Assembly: GCF_947179515.1 (NCBI RefSeq)
Contig: NC_067473.1
Location: forward strand, 105,096,282-105,160,281
Source of the DNA: Apodemus sylvaticus
Lineage: Eukaryota > Chordata > Mammalia > Rodentia > Muridae
DNA length: 64,000 nt
Reading direction: 5' to 3'
A program made the translations under genes and the position numbers. This document shows, in pieces, positions 55,331 to 64,000 of the stretch. Under the pieces are notes generated by a model, which saw nothing but the letters and a program-made list of their open reading frames with translations, was not told the origin of the DNA and did no database searches. Position 1 is the first letter of the stretch, and every line of letters starts with the position of its first letter.

Positions 55331-56725
55331 AAAAGGGACAAATGGTTTGTAATTTTTCAAAACAAATGCTGATTAAGCTCATATGTTCTAGTTCTTTCCG
55401 AACCCTAGTTGGCTGATTCGACTCAGATGCTCTGGATCAAACCTTCTCTACAAGGTACCTGATTCAAACTGTCTTTTCTTGGCCTTTCCCAGAATATCTC
55501 TCTTTAGAAAACACTGCCTCTGAATTCCATAAACAGAACTTCACTAATTGAATTAACTGAACCTAACTGAAAGGCATAGAATGGCAGGATCTCAACTGTA
55601 CTCATTTGCTTTCAACTGAAATACACCAAACCAAACTCAACTGAACTTCACTGCATTGGCATAACTAACTGAACTGTACTCACTGATGGGCTCTCCATTC
55701 TGTCTCACTTGCTGCTATTCTTAAGTAGCCTCTCATTACTCAAGAAGTGTCTCAGACTTGTGTTCAGACCAATCTGGTAGAGTATTTTCTCATTGAGGTT
55801 CTTTCTTCACAAATTATCCTAGATTCATATATGAGAACACAACCACCACGACCAGCATCAGAATAACAAAAAATAAATATTAATATTAATAATAATAGTA
55901 ATAATAACTAGAACACATACACACACTGAGCTATACTATTCTATGATTTAATTTTTAAAATATCTTCCCTATTGTTCTTTAAAGGTAAATTTATGAGCAA
56001 GGGATTGACTGCTTCTGACATTTTATAGAACAGAGTTCTCTGGGGTATTATTTAATCAGCATTGTGTTAAAATGAATCTTTCACTCCCCCTAAGGGTCAC
56101 CTTTTATTAATTTACACATTTGTCACTACACTGTCTTCTCCTATAGCCTTTGAGACATTAAAGAGACTCATAAATATCCGTAAGTCACCCATCAAGACAA
56201 TTCTGTCATCCAGAAGTCTTACAGAGTAAATATATTTTAGTCAGTCTCAGCAAATATCACAGGAAGGTAGTTTCAGAAATTTTCTAGGTTTGCTATCCAC
56301 AAATAAAATATTGTGATATATTCAGAAAGACTAAGAAAGAAGGCCTGAAAGTATATAATAGGAGCTCATAAAGAGAATTTATATAATATAAAGACCATGG
56401 TAACCTGATATGACTCTGGAATGAAAAGGTCTCTTTTTTCTTTTGTTTTGGCAGACACTACTGGTTATGTGCTTAGATCGCTCATAATAGTTGTATATAC
56501 AGACAACTTTGAAGAAATGAATTTCCTTTCTAAGAAATTAAATTCTCCTCATCTCTAAACTTTAAAAATTTATGATAAACCTATATTCTACCATGTCTAC
56601 TTCAGTATATGCATACATCAGTATATAACAGTTTATATATATATGCATTTATATGAATATTATATATTATTATATAATACAACATATAATATAAACATAT
56701 GTAGTGGCCAGTTTATGGTAAAGAC
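55331..56725. other. Unique DNA with an ACTGAA-rich section
   Basis: No gene recognised. 55545-55690 is rich in variants of 'aactgaact' (at least six). An AATAAT-type run lies at 55868-55910 and a TA-rich stretch at 56630-56700. Confidence 0.5.
55545..55690. repeat. ACTGAA-motif-rich stretch
   Basis: 'ttgaattaactgaacctaactgaa', 'caactgaaatac', 'caactgaacttcact' and 'taactgaactgtactc' (first in parts) form an irregular repeat. It may be the low-complexity part of an LTR or old satellite, but I could not assign it. Confidence 0.45.
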
Positions 56726-56727
56726 TT

Positions 56728-56872
56728 TATATTGTCAAGTGGGGTGGTGGGTGGTGACATCCATGTGGAGACAGGGGATGGAGAGGAGCTATTGGAGGGT
56801 GGAGGGGGTGGGGGGGATAAAATACAGAGTGTAAAAAATAAATTAATTCATTAGAAAGGAAGATTTATATTA
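56728..56872 (+). mobile_element. Lx-type L1 3' terminus, sense
   Basis: G-rich 'gggtggtgggtggtgacat ... gggggataaaatacagagtgtaaaaaataaa' resembles the terminal part of Lx-type 3' UTRs and ends in an A-rich tail. It is short. Confidence 0.5.
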
Positions 56873-57899
56873 AAGGAATATATATCATATATGTCATAAA
56901 GAAATATTATATAAAACTTAGTTGATACCAATAAGAATTTTTGTTTTAAAAATTAGTATAGCATCAATGAGGTTGAATTGTCATATGGAGGAGCAGTACA
57001 CTGCCACTGTCATTATTTAAAATGACTTTAGTGCTACTCAAAGTAAGAGTAAAAAGTAATCAAATTTACCAAAGATAACTTTGGATATGAACAGGCTTAC
57101 TTAAAAGTAAAGTAAAGTCTTTCTTACTTTATACATCCTGCCTTTAACTATATCCCTTGTTTCAAAATCTTGCCTAATTATTTTGCAGTAATGATTTTTG
57201 TTGTTTTGTTTTGTTTTATGCTATCTTTACAACCAAGTAATTAAAGACTATGGGAGCAGCAGTGACTTGAAGGGAAGGGCTATGTAGCTTAGAGAATATC
57301 TTGTTTGATTAATTGTTCCATCAAAGACTTTGACATATACCTTAGCATCCATGATATAAGTTCCTTACATAAGTGTATTCACTGAAGAACTCCTTACAAA
57401 AAATGATATAGCTTTTAAGGCAATCTTTATTATCACTTTGTTTTCCTGTTTTAGGGGCTCATTACAATAAAGATCTCTTCATTAATTGATTCATATACTT
57501 AAAATGTACTTCTAAGATGTATATAAGTCCTTAATATATGAATGTAGCTATGATAGAAAGTTTAATATATATATATATAAACAAAGGACGCTGATGATAC
57601 ATATACAATATCCCAGTTTTACTTTCATATAAGAATATGTGTGTGTCCTACATTTATCATGAGGAGTGGGGATAATTCAGGAAAATTGAAATGTTCCATG
57701 ATGCAGCACAAGTGACCATTTGCCTTTAGACCAAAGATGATTGGTCAGGCTGGTCTCAAAACCACAAAGCAAGGGCAAACTTACAGTGAAGGTTGATTTT
57801 AATCTACATGATCTGAGAAGTACAATATTTTAGTCTTCAGAAAAATAGATAACACATTAAACTAAACCCATTAACTGATAAATTCTATTTCTTATATTT
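56873..57899. other. Unique AT-rich DNA
   Basis: No repeat or gene recognised; short (TA)n near 57566-57581. Confidence 0.55.
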
Positions 57900-58262
57900 A
57901 TGGTTGAGTTTCACTGACATCTTTTGATATAGATTCACCTGAGGAATCTCAGTAAAGAATTGAGTACAGAAAGTTTGTTTTTGGCTATGCTTGGTATTTT
58001 CTTAGAGTAAATGGAAGTTGGTAGAACTAGCTTGGTGGAGGTCTCACCTTGTCATAGGTTGAGATCTGGATTGAATGACAATGAGGGTATGAGCTGAGCA
58101 CCACTATGCATACATTGATCCATTACTCTCCATTCTGGACTATGGATGGAATGTGATTGGATTCCTCAAGTGTTGGCAATGATGAAGAGTAACATCGGAT
58201 TGTGAACCAAATGAACACTTTCTCCTCCAAGTTGCTTTTGCCAAGGTATTTTATCAAGTCAA
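57900..58262 (+). mobile_element. Rodent interspersed repeat, sense (family name uncertain)
   Basis: 'gagctgagcaccactatgca', 'ggactatggatggaatgtgat', 'gtgaaccaaatgaacac', 'cttgctttt-ccaaggtattttatca' follow a common murid repeat. It appears related to the antisense copy at 25677-26067, whose opposite end is better kept. Confidence 0.5.
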
Positions 58263-58637
58263 CAGGAATGAATTATATATTGCCTCCCAATTAAGCACTT
58301 AATTTATTTAGTAAAATGATTTAGGACTGTAGATGTTTTCAAACATATTGTGTTTAATGCCAAGCATTCTTAAAGTTATACCATTCCTCTCTTTCCTCAT
58401 AGTCTTTCTCTTTTATTTTCAATATAGTTAACTGAAACATTTATTTACAGGAGCAATGTACAAGTCCATCTTAGTTGTGTCTTTTTAATTGTTTTCTTTT
58501 GTTATTAACTTTCCTCTCTCCTTGTATTTTAAAGAAAGAGACAAGGAAGAAAGGGAATGATTAGTGTTGATTAGCCAATGGAGAAGAATGTGGACATAGT
58601 TGGGGGGAAAGGAAACTATTATCAGAATACATAATAT
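58263..58637. other. Unique AT-rich DNA
   Basis: Nothing recognised; it ends in the left target-site copy of the following L1. Confidence 0.55.
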
Positions 58638-58653
58638 AAAAATAATTGATAAG

Positions 58654-59171
58654 AGTCACCAAACCCCAACACTATTATGGACGACAAGAGTGCATACCAA
58701 AATGAGCATGTCACGGTTGTCTCCAGAGGGGCCCTGCCAGAACCTTACACATACAGAGACAGATGCAAGCAACCAACCATTGGTCTGGGTGTGGGGTCCC
58801 CAATGGAGGAGTTGGAGGGTGGTCCAGAAGAGCTGATGGGGTTTACAGCCCCATGGGAAGAAAAATGAGGTCAGCTACCCTGATGCCCCAAGACTCCCAT
58901 AGACTAAACCATCAACCAAGGGGTACACAGGGTTCCAGCCAAAAATGTGGCAGAGAAATGCCTTGGCAAGCATCAGTAGGAGGAGTGGTACTTGGTCAGG
59001 TGAAGGCTCAATAAAGGCCCCAACAAAGGGGGAGGAGGTGGGAGTGGATCAGGTTGAGGGGCATATACTTGGAGGCAGAAGGTAGGAGGAGGCGTTGAGC
59101 ATTTTCTGGGAGGGAGAAAACCAGGAGAGGTTTTAGCGTTTGAAATGCAAATGAAGATTATATTCAATAAC
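58654..59171 (+). mobile_element. L1 3' UTR insertion with perfect 16-bp target duplication
   Basis: AAAAATAATTGATAAG at 58638-58653 is repeated exactly at 59172-59187. The insert is 3' UTR only ('gtcaccaaaccccaacac' ... 'atgcaaatgaagatta', 'attcaataac') and belongs to the same 3' UTR type as 30981-31597. No ORF2 is present. The Trp/Gly-rich frames across it are non-coding UTR. Confidence 0.95.
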
Positions 59172-59197
59172 AAAAATAATTGATAAGAAATGAAAAC

Positions 59198-59377
59198 TGG
59201 CTCAGTGCAGCAGTGTAGGGTATTACAAGGACAGGGAAGTGGGAAGGGATAGATTGTAGAACAGGGGGAGGGAAGAGGGCTTATGGGACTTTTGGGGAGG
59301 GGGATCCAGGAAAAGGGAAATCATTTGAAGTGTAAATAAAGATTATTTCGAGTAAAAAAAAGAAAATACCCTAAAAA
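59198..59377 (+). mobile_element. Short rat-type L1 3' terminus adjoining the previous L1
   Basis: 'ctcagtgcagcagtgtaggg', G-rich DNA and 'tcatttgaagtgtaaataaa' with a split A-tail (59353-59366; 59373-59379). A candidate duplication AAGAAATGAAAAC (59185-59197) against AAGAAATAAAAAC (59378-59390) has one mismatch. It lies only 10 bp from the previous insertion's right duplication. Confidence 0.75.
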
Positions 59378-59390
59378 AAGAAATAAAAAC

Positions 59391-59745
59391 CTGAATTTTT
59401 TTTGCAGATAATTAAGTATTGTATTTCACTTTAAGGGCATTTATACAACATATATAGTGTGTATAAATTCAATATTATGTCAGTTTACTTTACTGTTTAA
59501 TTGTATTTCCCATGTGAAGATTTAAAATCCACTGCAATAGGATTCATGAATAACCATTTCTAAATAATGTTCCCATGACCAAAGAATTTGAAATTCAGGC
59601 TAATAATCATATTTTCAATATTTAAAATATACAAAATCAGTAACTCTAACTATAATGTGGTAAGTATTTGTCTCAAAAAGCAATGCTTAAATTAATTCAG
59701 ACAAGTGTTAGAAAATTATTTTGCTTTCCTATATGGCACACACAT

Positions 59746-59780
<35 letters not shown>

Positions 59781-59930
59781 AACACACACACATTTTAGGA
59801 TTAGGCTATAAATGTCAAGGAACAGTTAAAAGCCTGATACCTTGGAGATGAAGGAAATTTTAAACAAGTATTTGTTTTGTGATTGAAGTCTTGATAGTAT
59901 CTTTGGTTCTAAACTTGTTCAATCCTTTGA
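59391..59930. other. Unique DNA with CA repeat at 59738-59792
   Basis: About 20 CA units with CATG/CATA interruptions; nothing else recognised. Confidence 0.6.
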
Positions 59931-60240
59931 ATTTGATCTGTAATAATGTACAGCTTGACCTTAATGTGAGGCCTGAGCAACTAGAATGTTGGCTATCCCC
60001 AAACTGTTGCCTGTATATGGAATATGTTCTACTAGCTGGGCTACCTTGTCTGGCCTCAGTGGGAGAGTAAGTTCCTATCTTAGTAGAGACTTGAAGTGAC
60101 AGGGTTGGGGGATTCTTAAAGGTTCCAAACACACTCAGAGAAGAAGGGGGCAATGGGAAGATAGTATGAGGGTGTGACCAGCAGTGGAGCAGGGAGTGGC
60201 ATATAAAATCAATACTAAAAACTTTAAATTAAATTGAAAA
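59931..60240 (+). mobile_element. Lx-type L1 3' UTR, sense
   Basis: 'gtacagcttgaccttaatg', 'caactagaatgttggctatcc', 'ctgttgcctgtatatgg', 'atgttctactagctggg', 'cctcagtgggagag' and an A-rich end, matching 7390-7760 and 39905-40375 in order. Confidence 0.75.
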
Positions 60241-62220
60241 TATGATTTTTGATGGAAATTGCCAAGAGATGATTTGCTTATAACAAACTGGAGGCTGAAA
60301 ATATCGAGAACTAATATTCTCTGACTCTCTCTCTATTATTCATATTTAACTTGAATCAGAAACATGCCATACTATGAGATGCTACATGGGAAAGAAGCTG
60401 TAAGTCACACGTGCCTGAGTACAGCATCTTGCCATATTTAGGGCATATTCCAGACATAAACTATGAGAAAAACAAGCACAAGAAGCCAATTTCCTTGTTA
60501 GTGAACTTAGAGGTGTGTCTTCCTCTGAAAGCCTTCAGTGAAGACATTGTTCCCTTGTGATAATCTGATCTCAATCTTGTAACAGAGCTGGAACCACACA
60601 AATCAGTTATAAGCTTCCATCACCCTGGAACTGAAACTACTGTAAAATTAATGATGTTTTGATGAGCTCAATATATTCTGAAGCAATAGGAACCTCGTGT
60701 GCTCCTCTCATGATATCAACACTAGTGTCATGGTGAGACTGTACTACCATGTTGCATGTTTCACTGTGAACATGCTTATGTACTTTGAAGATTCAACCAT
60801 TAAAACTATTCAGCACTGGACATGTTTAAAGATGCATTTCCACACATGCGTTTATCTCTCAAAGAGTGCTTTGCATACGATCCCCAAAAGATCTCCTGAA
60901 TCAAAATGCAAATCTGTATTTTAATTCAAAATTTCAAATGTCTATGAAATGTTCTTTTGTACTGCCAGTGCAACAAAGCAAATTATAGTTCTGAAGGAGA
61001 ATGAAAGCCAAAACCGCTATTCAGGCAGCGTTTATACACACTACTCAAGTGTTCCTGTCAAATACAAAGAATCGTTTTCAGATTTAGGCTTACACTGTTC
61101 AGAATCTTTCCTCAGCTAAGGCTCTCCCCAGATTCTTCTGTCTTTTAAGTGTTTTGCTTTTATCCTTTATTTATTTTTTAGCTGTTTGTTTTTATTGCGT
61201 CTAAATGTGGCAAGTCTCTGAAGGTCTTCTAATTGAATTATCCATTAAAAACTGCTGGAAATAATTACCATTGATTAGGAAAAAAGGCTGATAGCAGTTA
61301 AATGCTTCAAACCAAGTGATGAATAGGATAAGATGTGGGGATCAGACTAAGTGGAAGTGACTTCACAGTGTGCTTGATATTGGCAAATGTTCCTGTAGAT
61401 TATTTATAGATGCTAAATATGAAGTCCCTGGGAAGGATGGGAACTCTTCCAATTAGGCAGTTGTGAAAAGGTCATCTCTGGAATTTAGAGTCAGCATCTT
61501 TGTCTTTTAAGGCTAATAACAGTTAGTGGAATGTCACATTGTAATTGTAGCCTTTGCTAATGTACTAAACTAACAGTTGCTCTAGGATGTGATTTTGATC
61601 AGTGAAATAGCTGTTGGGGATAACTTCCTGTCAAAGGGTCAAAACTCAAAAAAAAAAAAAAGAAAAAGAAAAAAAGAAAAAGAAAAAAAAAAGGAAAAAG
61701 GGACCAGCAGAAAAATAGAAAAACAAGCACAGAGAAAGAAATCCTGAGCTGCTTAGTTTATGTAATGGTGATGTTAAGTCATGATTCAGATGTCTGTTCA
61801 TCTATTAAGCTCTTTTCTCCTACTGAACATTTCAGAACAATTGGAAATATGCAGTAAACGTGTAAAAGAATGTTTAAAATCTCAAACTGTCAGTATATTT
61901 ACAAAGATCCCATGACTACATTCAATGAGTTAACACCTTCAAGTAGACAAAAACTCCAAGGGAATGGAGAGCAGTAATATATATTGATAATTGTTTGGGA
62001 ATTAGGAGAATGCCCAATAAGAAGAGTAATGGTATGATGTATAAAGATGCTGGTAATATTACGAAATAAAGAAATATGATAGAATGAAATTTACAAACTG
62101 GAGAAACTTTTTACATCAAATCCTCAATGATTTAAATATATTTCAGACTGTGGACAGTACCAATACAAGGGAAAAATGTAAGAGAAGACATGAATCTGTA
62201 AGTATTGGAATAGGAAAGAA
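60241..62220. other. Longest repeat-free stretch at the right end
   Basis: No interspersed repeat recognised from 60241 to 62220 apart from an A/AAAAAG-rich run at 61648-61700. No coding frame stands out; the 75-codon frame at 60697-60924 has no motif. 61180-61640 is compositionally balanced and discussed as a possible conserved non-coding element. Confidence 0.5.
61648..61700. repeat. A-rich (AAAAAG)n
   Basis: Runs of A separated by single G, about 50 nt. It could be an old retroposon tail, but no element is recognisable upstream. Confidence 0.8.
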
Positions 62221-62224
62221 GACA

Positions 62225-62430
62225 TAGGCGTTGAAAGGAGAACTCTCTGCTCTACCAGAGGACTGTGGTTCAACTCCTAGTTCTTACATTGCATGTCCCA
62301 CAACCACTACAATTTCAGCTCTAGGTGACTGGACATCCTTGTCAGACTTCTAAAGATATTTCAGCCATATGGCATATACTCACACAAACACAAACAAACA
62401 AACAAACACACACACACACACACACACATT
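62225..62430 (+). mobile_element. B3/B2-type SINE with CA tail
   Basis: tRNA-like head 'tctctgctctaccagaggac' and box-B-like 'gtggttcaactcctag', then 'acaaccactacaatttcagctctagg' (in parts) and 'actggacatcc', in B3 order. It ends in (AAAC)n and (CA)n at 62388-62428. Confidence 0.65.
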
Positions 62431-63005
62431 CAACAACAACAACTTTAAAAAAGAGGAAATATCAAAGATGCTCTAAGACTTAGGAAGATGGCACATCAAA
62501 TAAGGAAGCATCAACCTTTATAATCCTGTGATCTGAAACTAATTTTATCTTCTACTATTTAAATTTTGTCTTAATTGATTATGTTACAAAAATGTGTGTG
62601 TGTATGTATGTGTGTATGTACATGTGCATGTATGTATGTACCTATGTATTTATATCTATATTTATACAGTAACTTTTCATATAACAATTTGAGATAACAT
62701 TTTTCTTAGGGGATATTTATTTCTATTATTGAACTGTATGAAGGGCATTAAGACTCTTATCTGAAACTATGTAAAAATTACCTGCATAATTCGGCAAATA
62801 GTAATTTGTTTCCTACAATCACATTCTTCATTTGAAAATAATGTTGGAAAAGAATGTAATTGTTCTAGGTAGAAAACTCCCCCAATTCGTTCAGTAAAAG
62901 TTGTTATTTATTCATTTAATTCTTAGCTCTAAGCAAGTTCATGGAAATTAACCACAATAAAGAATTCATTTTAGAGTGATTTATAATATTAAGGAATGGA
63001 AGAGT
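62431..63005. other. Unique AT-rich DNA with GT/GTAT repeat
   Basis: GT-rich imperfect repeat at about 62595-62660; nothing else recognised. Confidence 0.55.
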
Positions 63006-63009
63006 ATAT

Positions 63010-64000
63010 ATAAAAAGAATGCATTTTGTTATTTCTTTTATTTCCACTCACATTCCGATCTCAGCCTTCCACTCTCGGCTTAGTCACCATTTTATATAAT
63101 ACACTGCTCTCCTTCCATGTGCAGGTGATGCCCTCTCCCACAAAACAGCATCCATAGGCAGGCAACAAAGCATGTGACAGTTCCCACTCAAGTTCTTGGA
63201 GGTCCTGTAAGAAGACCAAGCTGTGTATCTGCTACATATTGCCCTCGGGGTGGGTGGGCTAAGTTCAACTCTTCTATACTCTTTGGTTGGTGTTTAGTCT
63301 CTGGGAGCTCCCATGTGTCCAGGTTACTTGAAACAGTGACTCTTCCTGTGGATTTCCAATCCCCTCTGTGTCTCACAATCCTTCTTCCAGTTCTTCAATA
63401 AGATGCCCTGACCTCCATCTAATGTTTGGCTGTAGATCTCTACTTCAGTTTCATTCAGCTGCTCATTGAGACTCACAGATGACAGTTCTGCTAGATTCCT
63501 GTCTGAAAGCAAAACAGTTTCATGAATAGTGTTGAGGTTAGTTCTTATCTATGGGATGCGTATCAAGTTGGGCCAGTGTTTGGTTGGCCATTCAAAACTC
63601 TAATATATCTTTGTCCTTGCACTTATTGTAGGCAGGACAAATTAGGTTTTGTGTGTGTGTCAGTGTCCTATCCTCTCACAGGGAGTTTTGCCTAATTACA
63701 GGAGGTGGTCACTTCAGGCTACATATCCCTCAGTGCTAGGAGTTTCAGCTAGAGTCACCCTATAAAGTCTTCCCTATCTTGGAACTGTGGCAAATCTTAG
63801 AAATATCCCTTTCTTCCTGCCAATCTCCAATTTCCATTCACTCTCCATTTGGGTCTCATTTCACTCACTCAGGGTGATATTTTCTTATTCTATCCATTTG
63901 CAAGCAAATTTCATGATGACCTAGTTTTTAATAGCTTGGTATTATTCCAGTGTGTAAATGAAGCACTTTATCCATTCTTAGATTGAGGGAAATCTGTGTT
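63010..64000 (-). mobile_element. Lx-type L1 3' UTR and ORF2 end, antisense, cut by window edge
   Basis: Landmarks on the minus strand: 'actctttggttggtgttta', 'atgtttggctgtagatctct', 'tcaagttgggccagtgtttgg', 'cttattgtaggcaggacaa', 'attacaggaggtggtcact', then the ORF2 end from about 63860 ('ctcactcagggtgatatttt', 'tttgcaagcaaatttcatga'). It continues beyond 64000. Confidence 0.75.

Overview
The window is gene-poor, AT-rich mammalian nuclear DNA from a murid rodent, almost certainly rat (Rattus). The youngest repeats end in the rat-type LINE-1 (L1) 3' UTR, with a G-rich stretch, then 'tcatttgaaatgtaaataaa', a 'tatcgaataaa' end and an A-tail. SINEs of the B2/B3/B4 type and long CA, GA and GAA microsatellites also fit a rodent. 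I found no host protein-coding gene, exon, CpG island, CRISPR array or operon. Nearly all longer open frames are pieces of L1 ORF1/ORF2, their antisense shadows, or read-through of microsatellites.

Layout. 1-13230: L1 3' ends, including a 5'-inverted copy (700-2834), a tRNA-Lys-like pseudogene (3878-3950), a B4-type SINE, a composite L1 insertion with a 16-bp target duplication (7349-8456), a clean 5'-truncated L1 (9374-10052) and a small L1 nested in an old L1 (10528-10687). 14350-26640: a stack of old and middle-aged antisense L1s inserted into one another, also holding a probable solo LTR, microsatellites and SINE pieces. 26650-29090: sense L1 remnants, including the start of ORF1. 29091-40580: mostly unique AT-rich DNA with scattered Lx-type L1 3' UTRs, a second clear 5'-inverted L1 (30807-31597) and strong microsatellites, including a 153-nt pure polypurine tract.

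40596-46994 is a nearly full-length rat L1 with a repeated 5' UTR, a broken ORF1, a broken ORF2 and a 3' end. After it come a roughly 200-bp two-copy tandem duplication in unique DNA, a third large 5'-inverted L1 with a perfect 14-bp target duplication (48941-51003), and an older sense L1 (52262-55330) split by a young one (52669-54240). That young copy still carries an uninterrupted C-terminal 435 codons of ORF2. The right end (55336-64000) is mostly unique DNA with two back-to-back L1 3' ends (58654-59377), a SINE and a further antisense L1 running off the window.

The only machinery represented is the L1 retrotransposition cycle: ORF1 RNA-binding protein, and ORF2 endonuclease plus reverse transcriptase. 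Every copy here is dead. The most informative signal is mechanistic: four insertions with the inverted structure produced by twin priming, several flanked by legible target-site duplications, and several with two A-tracts separated by a short non-L1 spacer. I see no evidence for an undescribed gene system. Family names finer than 'L1', 'Lx-type' or 'B2/B3/B4-type' are from memory of consensus text and were not verified by search.
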